NCBI RefSeq assembly: GCF_011302915.1
Contig: NZ_CP049872.1
Span: forward strand, 248,001-312,000
Length of the DNA: 64,000 bases
Direction: 5' to 3'
Origin: Thermomonas sp. HDW16
Lineage (GTDB): Bacteria; Pseudomonadota; Gammaproteobacteria; Xanthomonadales; Xanthomonadaceae
A program made the translations under genes and the position numbers. Positions 47,050 through 57,722 of this stretch are shown one piece after another. A model generated the notes under the pieces. The model saw nothing but the letters and a program-made list of their open reading frames with translations, ran no database searches and was not told where the DNA came from. Numbering within the stretch: the stretch's first letter is position 1; the number at the start of each line of letters is the position of its first letter.

Positions 47050-47946
47050 ATGGAACTTGGCAAAACCTTGTTGATGTTGGGCGTCGCAAGCGCCCTGTTG
47101 ATGGGCTGCAAGAAGCAGGAAGAGGCAAGTGTCGCGCCGGTTGCCGAAGCACCTGCCGCCACGACTCCCGCGCCTGCCGAATCGGCATCGTTGCCGCCGC
47201 CGCCCGGCGTGCCAGCCGAAGCCAAACCATTCGATATCGCTAGCATCCCGCTGACCGACAAGCCGCTCGGTGACTGGCCGTACTTGGCTGCACCTGCAGG
47301 CTATGAATGGCAGGACGACAAGACCCTGGACTTGTCGCGCGTGCCGTTCTGGACTGGCCAGGCATTGGAGTTCGTGGAAGGCAAGGTTTTCCTGGGTTCG
47401 TTGAAAGCAAGCGGCGAAAAGTCGTTCTCGCGCTTCGAAGTGCTCAAGCGCGCGGATCAGGCACTGACCGCGCTGGGTGCGACCAAGCTCACCACCTCCG
47501 GCATCCCGGAGGCGATCCATGAAAAGGACATGCCGGAGAATTTTGGCAGCGAGTTCTACGCGGGTGCCGGCGGTTATCGCAGCAGCGAGCAGGAAGTCAG
47601 CACCTATGTGATCCGCCACGCCGACCGTGCGGTCTGGTTCAAGGTGTTTGCTGACACCAATAGCGGCAGTATCCTGATCGCGGAAACCGAGCCGACGGCA
47701 GCAGCGCAATACAATAACTGCGCGCGCTGCATGCAAAAAGCCCGGCTAACTGCCGGGCTTTTTCATGGGTGCCGGCAGGATCAGGGTAAACGGAAGAACG
47801 CTTGCGCGGTCGCGGTGGTGGCGGCCGCAGTAGCGGTCACATCCTCGTCGCGGTCGCGCGCCAGTTCTTCCACGATGTGCGCCAGGTACATCGGCTCGTT
47901 GCGCCGATGGCTGGGTTGCGGCTTGACCGTGCGCGGCAGCAGGTAG
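47050..47946 (+). CDS. Lipoprotein resembling the N-terminal domain of OmpA-like proteins; C-terminus doubtful
   Basis: Lipoprotein signal with lipobox LMGC (residues 17-20) then KKQEE and an Ala/Pro-rich linker. The domain at about residues 60-220 (GDWPYLAAPAGYEWQDD, GKVFLGSLKASG, YVIRHADRAVWFKVFADTNSG) resembles the N-terminal domain that precedes OmpA/MotB modules in related lipoproteins, but no OmpA domain follows. The open frame continues past a strong terminator (47735-47763) and 166 bp antisense to tatD, where it becomes low-complexity Ser/Arg/Ala. The real protein probably ends near 47720; another frame has TAA there, so a one-base shift is likely. Start 47050 is set by GGAG. Confidence 0.65.
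   Translation: MELGKTLLMLGVASALLMGCKKQEEASVAPVAEAPAATTPAPAESASLPPPPGVPAEAKPFDIASIPLTDKPLGDWPYLAAPAGYEWQDDKTLDLSRVPFWTGQALEFVEGKVFLGSLKASGEKSFSRFEVLKRADQALTALGATKLTTSGIPEAIHEKDMPENFGSEFYAGAGGYRSSEQEVSTYVIRHADRAVWFKVFADTNSGSILIAETEPTAAAQYNNCARCMQKARLTAGLFHGCRQDQGKRKNACAVAVVAAAVAVTSSSRSRASSSTMCARYIGSLRRWLGCGLTVRGSR
47735..47763. terminator. Bidirectional terminator between the lipoprotein gene and tatD
   Basis: AAAAA-GCCCGGC-taact-GCCGGGC-TTTTT with a 7-bp perfect GC stem; it works for both convergent genes. Confidence 0.9.
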
Positions 47947-48569
47947 GGCGCGTCGGTTTCGATCATCAGCCGGTTGGCCGGGATGTGCTTCACCAATTCG
48001 CGCAGGTGCAGGCCGCGGCGTTCGTCGCATAGCCAGCCGGTGATGCCGATATGCCAATCCTGGTCGAGGTAATCGAATAGTTCCTCGCGGGTGCCAGTGA
48101 AGCAGTGCACCACCGCCGGGCCCAGCTTGCCGTCGAAGTTCTTCATCATCGCCATGAAATCGGCATGGGCATCGCGCTGGTGAAGGAATAGCGGCTTGCC
48201 GTTCTCGGCGGCGATCTGCAGCTGGCGCTCGAAGGCCTTGCGCTGTGCCGGGCGCGGCGAGAAATCGCGGAAATAATCCAGCCCGCATTCGCCCACCGCC
48301 ACGACTTCCGGGTGCGCATGCAGCGCGCGCATTTCGGCATCGCATTCCTCGGTGTACTCGACCGCGTGGTGCGGGTGCACGCCGGCGGTGGCGAATAATT
48401 CGCCTGGGTGCTTCTGCGCCAACGCCAATGCTTTCGGCGAATGCTCGCGCGAGGCGCCGGTGATGATCATCCGCGCCACGCCGGCGTCGCGGGCGCGTTG
48501 CAGCACGGCGTCGCGGTCATGGTCGAAGCTGTCGTGGGTGAGGTTGGCGCCGATGTCGATGAGTTGCAT
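47781..48569 (-). CDS. tatD: TatD family 3'-5' exonuclease/deoxyribonuclease (262 aa)
   Basis: A TIM-barrel metal-dependent hydrolase of the TatD type. It has the IGANLTHDSFD start, AGVHPHHAVEY near residue 62, GECGLDYFRDFSP near 92 and ETDAPYLLPR near 207, the metal-ligand loops. E. coli TatD begins similarly with DIGVNLT, so this is TatD rather than YcfH. The ATG at 48569 is preferred. It is divergent from hrpB. Confidence 0.9.
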   Translation of the reverse strand: MQLIDIGANLTHDSFDHDRDAVLQRARDAGVARMIITGASREHSPKALALAQKHPGELFATAGVHPHHAVEYTEECDAEMRALHAHPEVVAVGECGLDYFRDFSPRPAQRKAFERQLQIAAENGKPLFLHQRDAHADFMAMMKNFDGKLGPAVVHCFTGTREELFDYLDQDWHIGITGWLCDERRGLHLRELVKHIPANRLMIETDAPYLLPRTVKPQPSHRRNEPMYLAHIVEELARDRDEDVTATAAATTATAQAFFRLP

Positions 48570-48648
48570 GGGCGGGATTTTAGCGGGCTTGATCGCTTGC
48601 CCGGCCACCATCGCCGGACCCGTGGCCTTGCGCTTCTACAATGCGCAC

Positions 48649-51138
48649 ATGCATTTCCCAATCACCAACCTGCTGCCGGAAATTCGCGCCTCGCTGGCCA
48701 CGCATCCGCGCCTGGTGCTGGAAGCGCCGCCCGGTGCCGGCAAGACCACCCAGGTGCCGCTGGCCCTGCTGGATGCCGATTGGCTGGGCGGTCGCAAGAT
48801 CGTGATGCTGGAACCGCGTCGCGTGGCCGCGCGCGCCGCCGCCGGGTTCATGGCGAAGCAGTTGGGCGAAGTGGTTGGCCAGACCGTGGGCTACCGCATC
48901 CGCTTCGAGAACAAGATCGGCCCAAACACGCGGATCGAGGTCGTCACCGAAGGCATCCTCACCCGCATGCTGCAGGACGATCCGCTGCTGGAAGGCGTCG
49001 GTGCGCTGCTGTTCGATGAATTCCACGAACGCCACCTGGCTGGCGATCTTGGCCTTGCCTTGGCATTGGACGTACAGGCCGGATTGCGCGAGGACCTGCG
49101 CATCGTGGTGATGTCGGCCACGCTGGATGGCGAAAGATTGGCCAGCTTCCTCGATGCACCGCGCTTGAGCAGCGCCGGTCGCAGCTATCCGGTGGAGGTC
49201 GCGCATTTCCCGGCGCGCCGCGAGGAAGCCGTCGAGCATCAAACGAAACGCGCGATCGAACATGCGCTGGCCACGCACCCGGGCGATCTGCTGGTGTTCC
49301 TGCCCGGGCAGCGCGAGATAGCGCGCGTGGATGCCGCGTTGGCGAATGCGAACATCGATGCCGACGTGCTCGCGTTGCACGGCGAACTGCCGATCGAACA
49401 ACAAAGCCGGGTGCTGCAACCCGCAAGCGATGGCCGCCGCCGCGTGGTGCTCGCGACGAACGTCGCCGAATCCAGCGTGACCCTGCCGGGTGTTCGCGTG
49501 GTGATCGATAGCGGACAGGCGCGCGAGCCGCGCTTCGATCCGAACAGCGGCTTCGCGCGATTGGACGTGGTGACGATCTCGCAAGCCTCTGCCGATCAAC
49601 GTGCAGGCCGCGCCGGCCGCGTGGCGGAAGGCATCGCATATCGGTTATGGCCGCAGTCGCAGCGATTGGAGCCGCAGCGGCGGCCAGAAATCGCACAGGT
49701 GGAATTGGCGTCGCTTGCACTGGAATTGGCCGCATGGGGCAGCGATGCCTTGCGTTTCGTCGATCCACTGCCAGTCGGCGCGATGTCTGCGGCGCGCGAC
49801 TTGCTACAGCGGCTGGATGCGCTGGATGCGAAGCATGCGATCACCGCACGCGGCCGGCGCATGCTGGCGTTGGGCACGCATCCGCGTTTGGCGGCGATGT
49901 TGCTGGCCTCGAACGATCCGCAACGCATTGCGCTGGCTTGTGATCTGGCGGCACTGGTCGAAGCGCGAGACCCGCTTCGCTCGCGCAGCGATGCGCTGGC
50001 CGAACGGTGGCAGGCGTTGGCGGCGTTTCGCAACGGCCGCGTCGGTGTCGATGCCAATCGTTCGGCGTTGGCGGCGATCGATGCGGCATCGAAGCAATGG
50101 CGACGACGCCTGCGCTGCGACGCAGCGCCGCCTGCCAACGCGCCCGCATATGCGCTGGGCGACCTGCTTGCGCATGCCTTCCCGGATCGCATCGCGAAAC
50201 AGCATCCGCAGGACGCGAAGCGCTACGCGTTGGCGAACGGGCGCATGGCGAAGTTGTTCGATGATTCCGCGCTGTACGGCGAACCGTGGATCGTCGCCAG
50301 CGAGCTGCGCTTCGAGGCGAAGGACGCCTTGTTGTTGCGTGCCGCGCCGGTCGACGAGGCATATCTGCGGACAGCCTTCACCGCGCATTTCCGCGAAGGC
50401 GATGAGGTGCGTTGGGATACGCACAAACGCGCGCTTGTCAGTGAACGCATCGAGCGTTTCGACGGCATCGTGCTGTCCAGCAAATCGGCCGGACGCGTTG
50501 ACCCAACGCTAGCGGCTCAGGCATTGACCGATGCGGTGCACGAACTCGGCTTGTCCGCGTTGCCGTGGGGCGAAGCGCTGTCGCAATGGCGCGTGCGCGT
50601 GCAATGTCTGCGTGCATGGATGCCGGAACTGGAACTGCCCGAGTTGTCCGATGCAGCGTTGCTGGTCTCGCTGGACGATTGGCTGAAGCCCGCCTTCGTC
50701 GGCAAGACCCGGCTGGAGGCGCTGGACGAAATCGAGCTGGCGGAAGTGCTGAAATCCGGTGTGGACTGGAACCTGCGCCAGCGCATCGACCAGCTGGCGC
50801 CGACGCGATTGGCAGTGCCGTCGGGCATGGAACGCCGCATCGAATACCTGATGGATGATCATGGTGAAGCGGCATCGCCGGTGCTGGCAGTGAAGCTGCA
50901 GGAATTGTTCGGCCTGGCGGAGACCCCGCGCGTGGCCGATGGCCGCATCGCGTTGACCATCCATCTGTTGTCGCCTGCGGGCCGGCCGCTGCAGGTGACA
51001 CAGGATCTGCGTGGTTTCTGGGAGCGCACCTATCCGGAAGTGAAGAAGGAAATGAAGGGTCGTTATCCGCGGCATCCGTGGCCGGACGATCCGTGGAATG
51101 CGACGGCGACGCATCGTGCGAAGCCGCGCGGGACATGA
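48649..51138 (+). CDS. hrpB: ATP-dependent RNA helicase HrpB (829 aa)
   Basis: A DEAH-box superfamily 2 helicase. Motif I PPGAGKTTQVP near residue 25, motif II FDEFHERHL near 120 (DEFH), motif III MSATLDGE, motif VI QRAGRAGRV near 320. The HrpB C-terminal region ends with GRYPRHPWPDDPW, the family's signature. The start at 48649 matches the family; the reading frame stays open upstream by chance. Its in vivo substrate is not established. Confidence 0.93.
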   Translation: MHFPITNLLPEIRASLATHPRLVLEAPPGAGKTTQVPLALLDADWLGGRKIVMLEPRRVAARAAAGFMAKQLGEVVGQTVGYRIRFENKIGPNTRIEVVTEGILTRMLQDDPLLEGVGALLFDEFHERHLAGDLGLALALDVQAGLREDLRIVVMSATLDGERLASFLDAPRLSSAGRSYPVEVAHFPARREEAVEHQTKRAIEHALATHPGDLLVFLPGQREIARVDAALANANIDADVLALHGELPIEQQSRVLQPASDGRRRVVLATNVAESSVTLPGVRVVIDSGQAREPRFDPNSGFARLDVVTISQASADQRAGRAGRVAEGIAYRLWPQSQRLEPQRRPEIAQVELASLALELAAWGSDALRFVDPLPVGAMSAARDLLQRLDALDAKHAITARGRRMLALGTHPRLAAMLLASNDPQRIALACDLAALVEARDPLRSRSDALAERWQALAAFRNGRVGVDANRSALAAIDAASKQWRRRLRCDAAPPANAPAYALGDLLAHAFPDRIAKQHPQDAKRYALANGRMAKLFDDSALYGEPWIVASELRFEAKDALLLRAAPVDEAYLRTAFTAHFREGDEVRWDTHKRALVSERIERFDGIVLSSKSAGRVDPTLAAQALTDAVHELGLSALPWGEALSQWRVRVQCLRAWMPELELPELSDAALLVSLDDWLKPAFVGKTRLEALDEIELAEVLKSGVDWNLRQRIDQLAPTRLAVPSGMERRIEYLMDDHGEAASPVLAVKLQELFGLAETPRVADGRIALTIHLLSPAGRPLQVTQDLRGFWERTYPEVKKEMKGRYPRHPWPDDPWNATATHRAKPRGT

Positions 51139-51237
51139 AGCCCGCCGCGGGCTGAATGATCAAGGCGGACGATCACGCCTCGTGAACGCAGGGCTGCGGA
51201 GACTGCCGGCATCGTTTCCGTCCATCGAGGGTACCCC

Positions 51238-51585
51238 ATGAGCAAGCTCGGCAACGCGCAGGATCGTGCGCTGGAACTGATCGGCGAACTTGGCGACGGT
51301 ATCCGCAAGGCGGTGCCGGACAAGGCGATGCAATGGGTGGAAACTGGCGCCGCGCTGGGTGCGCTGCGCACCGGCAGCAAGGTGGCAACGAAATTCGTGC
51401 GCCGCAATCCGGTGCTGGCCACCGTGGCGGTGGCCGGTGCCGGCCTGTTGTGGCTTGCGGCGCGTCAGCGCGCCAAGCAGGCGGAAAACGGACCGATCGA
51501 AGGCCGCGCGACCCGGATCGACGCCAAGCCTGCCGCCGCCAAGCCGCGGGCGACACGCAAGCGGACGGCAGCAGCCAACGGTTGA
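51238..51585 (+). CDS. Small protein with one membrane helix (115 aa)
   Basis: An N-terminal amphipathic region (residues 1-55), a hydrophobic helix near residues 58-75 (VLATVAVAGAGLLWLA) and a basic, Ala/Lys-rich tail (KPAAAKPRATRKRTAA). It resembles stress-associated DUF883-type membrane proteins in layout, but I cannot assign the family. GAGGG lies before the ATG at good spacing. It follows hrpB by about 100 bp. Confidence 0.6.
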   Translation: MSKLGNAQDRALELIGELGDGIRKAVPDKAMQWVETGAALGALRTGSKVATKFVRRNPVLATVAVAGAGLLWLAARQRAKQAENGPIEGRATRIDAKPAAAKPRATRKRTAAANG

Positions 51586-51608
51586 CCGCGACATACCGCC
51601 GCGCGGCG

Positions 51609-52733
51609 TTACCCTGCCGCCTGCGGCAACTCAAGGATGAAACAGGCGCCGCCGCCTTCGCGATCCTCGTACCAGAGTTGACCGCCGGCGTCGGCCACGA
51701 TCTGCCGCGCCAACGACAGGCCAAGGCCGCTCGACAGCCCGCCTGCAGGATCGTGTTCGCTCAATCGCTGGAACGGCTTGAACAATTCGCGTTGCTTCGC
51801 GGCAGGAATGCCGGGGCCGCGATCCTGTGCCAGCAATTGCCAGTAACCAGGCGAAGACGCGCGCACGACCAATTCCAGTTCGCCGCCGGCCACTGCGTAT
51901 TTCATCGCGTTGGTGACCAGGTTTTCGGCGACCTGGCGCAGCACCAGGGATTCGATCGCCACCTGTCCGACCGGGTTCGGCACGCGTAGCGACAGCCGCA
52001 TGCCGTTGGCTTCCAGCTGCAGTTCATAGCGTTCGACCAGCCAGTCGACGGTGTCACGCAGGCAGGCGGATTGCGTGGCGGAAGTCTGCGCCTTCGCCGA
52101 ATCCAGTGCGCTGGCCTGGCTTTCCAGATAAGTGCGGATGTAGCCCACTGCGTCCTGCGCGCTCTCGCGGATGATCTGCAGGTAACGCGGCGCGCGTTCC
52201 GGCTTGCAGCCGGGTTGCTGCAGCATTTCGCTGGCGAACAAGACGCTGGTCAGCGGGTTCTTGAGATCGTGGGCGACCAGGTTCACCAGCTCCTGGCGTT
52301 CGCGTGCGACCCGTTCGAGCCGGTCGCGGGCCTGTTTGAGGCCGATATGCGCACCAACCCGGGCTAGCAGTTCCTCCGGCATGAATGGCTTGGTGACGTA
52401 ATCCACTGCGCCGGATTCGAAGGCGCGCAACAGTAGCTCGCGGTCGTGCGCGGCGGTCAGGAACACGGCAGGCACGTCGCGCAGTTGCGGTTCCGCGCGC
52501 AAGGCGGCGAGCAGCTCGAAGCCGTCCATGCCCGGCATCATCATGTCCAGCAGGATCAGGTCGGGCGTTTGCGTCTGGATCGCGAGCAGCGCTTCCGGCC
52601 CGCTGGCGGCGGGGATCACTTCGTAGCCGTTGCGGCCGAGCAGGATGCCGACCACCTTGACGTTCGCGGATTGGTCGTCGACGACCAGGATCTTGCCGGC
52701 GGCAGTGGGATTGCTCGTACCCGATGAGGACAT
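51609..52733 (-). CDS. Response regulator-histidine kinase hybrid, receiver first (374 aa)
   Basis: The N-terminal receiver (residues 10-130) has ILVVDDQSANVK, phospho-acceptor LILLDMMMPGMDG and YVTKPF lysine. A coiled coil leads to HisKA with VNLVAHDLKNPLTSV near residue 165 and a HATPase domain with a DRGPGIPAAK G1 box and SSGLGLSLARQIV G2 box. The order receiver-then-kinase is that of proteins taking a phosphate from another kinase and re-transmitting it. No membrane segment. Start at 52733 is preferred over 52766. Confidence 0.9.
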   Translation of the reverse strand: MSSSGTSNPTAAGKILVVDDQSANVKVVGILLGRNGYEVIPAASGPEALLAIQTQTPDLILLDMMMPGMDGFELLAALRAEPQLRDVPAVFLTAAHDRELLLRAFESGAVDYVTKPFMPEELLARVGAHIGLKQARDRLERVARERQELVNLVAHDLKNPLTSVLFASEMLQQPGCKPERAPRYLQIIRESAQDAVGYIRTYLESQASALDSAKAQTSATQSACLRDTVDWLVERYELQLEANGMRLSLRVPNPVGQVAIESLVLRQVAENLVTNAMKYAVAGGELELVVRASSPGYWQLLAQDRGPGIPAAKQRELFKPFQRLSEHDPAGGLSSGLGLSLARQIVADAGGQLWYEDREGGGACFILELPQAAG

Positions 52734-52824
52734 GGATGGCGTTCCCCGGCGCCGATGCATGAACACGCCCTGCAGTGTGGCGTGGATCGTGCGCCGCGAA
52801 CAACCGGATTTCGCCCTTTTTTCG

Positions 52825-52860
52825 GGTAGGAAAAGGCCTACCAGCTGAAGCGTTCAGCTG
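52825..52860. other. Two hairpins beyond the rluE stop
   Basis: GGTAGG-aaaagg-CCTACC (52825-52842) and CAGCTGAA-GCG-TTCAGCTG (52842-52860) share one base, so they abut. They may be a terminator for rluE on the minus strand, although no T-run follows. Confidence 0.35.
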
Positions 52861-52879
52861 GCGCGTTCAGAAAACACCG

Positions 52880-53419
52880 TTAGCTGTTCACGATTCGCCA
52901 TTCGCCGGGCATCAGTGCTTCCATTCGGTAGTTGGCAATCGCGACGCGCACCAGCCGCAAGGTCGGCAGGCCCACGGTGGCGGTCATTCGCCGCACCTGG
53001 CGGTTGCGGCCCTCGCGGATGCTTAGTTCGATCCAGGCGTCGGGCACCGTCTTGCGAAACCGTACCGGCGGATCGCGTGGCCACAGCGTTGGCGCATCGA
53101 TGCGCTTTGCCTGCGCCGGCAGGGTGGGCCCATCGTTCAGCACCACGCCGTTTCGCAGCGCGTCGAGCGCGGCCGCATCGGGATCGCCTTCCACCTGCGC
53201 CCAATAGGTTTTCGCCTGCTTGTGCTTCGGATCGGTCAGCCGATGCGCCAGTGCGCCGTCATCGGTGAGCAGCAGCAGGCCTTCGGAATCGAAATCCAGT
53301 CGGCCCGCCGGATACACGTCGGGCGGCAGGCCGAATTCCGCCAGCGTGCGTCGCGGCGGCGGGCTGCGGTCGGTGAATTGGCAAAGCACGCCATAGGGCT
53401 TGTTGAAGGCGATCAGCAT
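52880..53419 (-). CDS. rluE: 23S rRNA pseudouridine synthase RluE-like (179 aa)
   Basis: A short RsuA-family enzyme without the S4 domain, as in E. coli RluE, which makes pseudouridine 2457 in 23S rRNA. The catalytic Asp is in [17 protein letters not shown] near residue 42; [12 protein letters not shown] near 140 closes the family pattern. It starts [15 protein letters not shown], as the family does. It lies 15 bp after the methyltransferase gene on the same strand. Confidence 0.92.
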   Translation of the reverse strand: MLIAFNKPYGVLCQFTDRSPPPRRTLAEFGLPPDVYPAGRLDFDSEGLLLLTDDGALAHRLTDPKHKQAKTYWAQVEGDPDAAALDALRNGVVLNDGPTLPAQAKRIDAPTLWPRDPPVRFRKTVPDAWIELSIREGRNRQVRRMTATVGLPTLRLVRVAIANYRMEALMPGEWRIVNS

Positions 53420-53434
53420 GGCGTGGCGCGTGGC

Positions 53435-54292
53435 TCAGGTGGGCTTGCGGAAGCGCAACGTCATGCGGTCGCTTTCGCCGATTGCCTGATACTTGGCGTC
53501 GTCCGCCGCGTCGTGGCGATTGGTTGGCGGCAGCGTCCACACGCCGTTCGGATGATTCGTATCGTCCTTCGGATTGGCATTGACCTCGCTGCTGGCGACC
53601 AGCTGGAAGCCGGCGCGTTGCGCGAGTTCGACCACCAGGTCGCCGGTCAGGTAGCCGCTCTTCTTCATCGCGTCCAGGTCGGTGCCCGGCTTGGCGCGAT
53701 GGTCGACCACGCCCAGCGTGCCGCCCGGCTTCAGTACATCGAAGAAGGCCTTGAAGTAGGCATCGGCCGTCTCCGCGGCGACCCAGTTGTGCACGTTGCG
53801 GAAGGTGAGTACCGCATCGGCACTGCCGGCGGCGCCCAGCACCGGCAGCTTGCCGTCGTATTCCAGCCACTGGACCTTGCCATAGCGGGCGGGATCGGCC
53901 GCGAACTTGGCCTGCAGCGCAGCGTTGCGTCGACCGCCGCCGCTATCAGCAGCAGCTGCGGAAGTTGCGGCGACATAGCGCCCGTCGGCGCCCAGGTAGG
54001 GCGCCAGGATTTCGGCATACCAACCACCGCTGGGGCTGATCTCGATGACGGTGTCGGTGGGCTTCACGCCGAAGAAGGTCAGCGTTTCGGCAGGGTGTCG
54101 GTAGGCGTCGCGCGCCACGTTCTTCGAATCGCGCCAGTCGCCGGCGATGCTGGCGGCGAGCGCGGCATTCGCGCGCAACGGCGGGACCGGCGAAGTGGCT
54201 TGCGGTGCGTTGTCGGCGCTGCTGCCAGCGGTGGTCGTGCAGGCGCTCGCGGCAGCGACAAGGCAGGCGGCGGCGAGCAGGCGAATCGTCAT
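53435..54292 (-). CDS. Class I SAM-dependent methyltransferase-like lipoprotein (285 aa)
   Basis: A signal with lipobox AASAC (residues 14-18) targets it to the envelope, which is odd because SAM is cytoplasmic. The Rossmann domain includes VIEISPSGGWYAEILAPYLG near residue 85, with GGWYAEIL in place of the usual GxGxG. Later blocks are AVLTFRNVHNWV and DVLKPGGTLGVVDHR. It resembles periplasmic methyltransferase-fold proteins of proteobacteria, which may not be active enzymes. GGAG precedes the ATG at 54292. It is followed by rluE. Confidence 0.8.
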   Translation of the reverse strand: MTIRLLAAACLVAAASACTTTAGSSADNAPQATSPVPPLRANAALAASIAGDWRDSKNVARDAYRHPAETLTFFGVKPTDTVIEISPSGGWYAEILAPYLGADGRYVAATSAAAADSGGGRRNAALQAKFAADPARYGKVQWLEYDGKLPVLGAAGSADAVLTFRNVHNWVAAETADAYFKAFFDVLKPGGTLGVVDHRAKPGTDLDAMKKSGYLTGDLVVELAQRAGFQLVASSEVNANPKDDTNHPNGVWTLPPTNRHDAADDAKYQAIGESDRMTLRFRKPT

Positions 54293-54356
54293 GGCAGGCT
54301 CCAGGATGCGTGTCCGGCTAGGGTAACGCGCCGCTGTCTGCGATGATCGTGAAAAC

Positions 54357-54385
54357 ACGAAGCCCGGCAGTGCGCCGGGCTTCGT
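54357..54385 (-). terminator. Terminator after icd
   Basis: ACGAAGCCCGGC / GCCGGGCTTCGT, a perfect 12-bp stem with a 5-base loop. Read on the minus strand it is followed by a short T-rich stretch (GTTTTC). It sits 24 bp after the icd stop. Confidence 0.75.
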
Positions 54386-54408
54386 GGGTTTCGCGATGTG
54401 CGCAGGTG

Positions 54409-56649
<2,241 letters not shown>

Positions 56650-56713
56650 CTAAAGACGACCATTGTCGCGCGCGCGGCGGGCGCGGGCAAAACGGCGCGG
56701 TACGGCGGGGGAA

Positions 56714-56744
56714 AAACAAAGGGCCCGGTTTGCACCGGGCCCTT
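56714..56744 (-). terminator. Terminator after the CKKKEE lipoprotein gene
   Basis: On the minus strand an 11-bp stem (AAGGGCCCGGT with its complement, 56719-56744, loop TTGC) is followed by TTTGTTTTTC, a good rho-independent terminator. Confidence 0.85.
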
Positions 56745-56770
56745 CGTTGCGGACGGCGATGCCGGCGCGC

Positions 56771-57265
56771 TTACTTCACTTCGAACTCGCGGGTCTGTAC
56801 CACGGCGCCGTCCAGCGAGACCTCGACCTTGTACTTGCCGGTCGGCCAGCCATCCGGCTTGCTGATCTGGAAGTCGGTCACGCCGTCGCCGGCGAAGGTC
56901 ATGTCCTTGCTCTCTTCGTGCACGGTCTGGTTGCTGTCCACGTGGGTCCACTTCGCGCCCAGCTTGCCGGTGACCGAGGCGGCCGGGTCGCTGGTGCCGG
57001 TCGATACGGCGGCGTAGATGTTCGCGTCCTTCGGCGAGAAGGTGGTCATTGGCGCGGAGACGCGCATGTCGGCACCCACGGCATTGCCCAGGTCGACGCT
57101 GTTGACCATGGCGGTCGCCGCCATCGGCGCAGGCGTCGGGGCCGGAGCCGGAGCGGTTTCCACGGCGGGCGGCGGCACCGGTTCTTCCTTCTTCTTGCAG
57201 CCGACCAGCGCGGCACTGCCCAGCACTGCGGCCAGCATGGCCATGTGGAGACGGTTGAGCTTCAT
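56771..57265 (-). CDS. Putative lipoprotein, CKKKEE N-terminus (164 aa)
   Basis: A signal with lipobox LVGC (residue 23) followed by KKKEEPVPPP and a Pro/Ala-rich linker to about residue 50. The rest is a small beta-rich domain (VSVSAPMTTFSPKD-type strands, TGKLGAKWTHVDSNQ, GKYKVEVSLDGAVVQTREF) resembling Ig-like or jelly-roll accessory domains. No family is recognised. It ends 26 bp from its own terminator and lies downstream of the LysM gene on the same strand. Confidence 0.75.
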   Translation of the reverse strand: MKLNRLHMAMLAAVLGSAALVGCKKKEEPVPPPAVETAPAPAPTPAPMAATAMVNSVDLGNAVGADMRVSAPMTTFSPKDANIYAAVSTGTSDPAASVTGKLGAKWTHVDSNQTVHEESKDMTFAGDGVTDFQISKPDGWPTGKYKVEVSLDGAVVQTREFEVK

Positions 57266-57311
57266 GGGAAATCCTTGAGGTTGGTGGTGGCGGGATCGAA
57301 GGGGCGAAACG

Positions 57312-57629
57312 TCAGTCGTGCGCCGGGATCTTGAGAACCTGGCCCGGGAAGATCTTGTCCGGATTGTCCAGCTGGTCGCGGTTGGCGTCGAAGATTGGCT
57401 TCCAGTCGGGCTTGCCGTAGAAGTGCTTGGCGATCTTGGAAAGATTGTCGCCGCTCACCACGGTATAGGACTGTTCGCCGGTGCCGCCGCCACCGCCCTC
57501 GTTGATCTGTTCGGTGGATTGCACGCTGCCGGTGACATTGCTGAAGTCAGGCTTGGCGGGTGCGTCGGCTTCGGTCGAGGTCACGCTGCCGGTCACGTTG
57601 GAGAAATCGGGTTTGCCGTTCTGGCTCAT
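57312..57629 (-). CDS. LysM domain protein with duplicated N-terminal motif (105 aa)
   Basis: The C-terminal LysM (residues 53-102, YTVVSGDNLSKIAKHFYGK and FPGQVLKIP) binds peptidoglycan-type glycans in most proteins and follows a Gly-rich hinge (GGGGGTG). The N-terminus repeats a 13-residue unit twice, PDFSNVTGSVTST and PDFSNVTGSVQST (residues 7-40). There is no signal peptide, so it is either cytoplasmic or exported another way; it is similar in size to LysM/BON-like LysM proteins such as YgaU but lacks BON. Upstream of the CKKKEE lipoprotein gene. Confidence 0.85.
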   Translation of the reverse strand: MSQNGKPDFSNVTGSVTSTEADAPAKPDFSNVTGSVQSTEQINEGGGGGTGEQSYTVVSGDNLSKIAKHFYGKPDWKPIFDANRDQLDNPDKIFPGQVLKIPAHD

Positions 57630-57722
57630 TGCAGGTCTCGTGAAAGGCGGGCAAGGGCCCGCACCGGCGCGACAGTGCCACGACGAGTGTTAAGACGGCA
57701 TTGCGGCCGGGTGATCGCCGGG

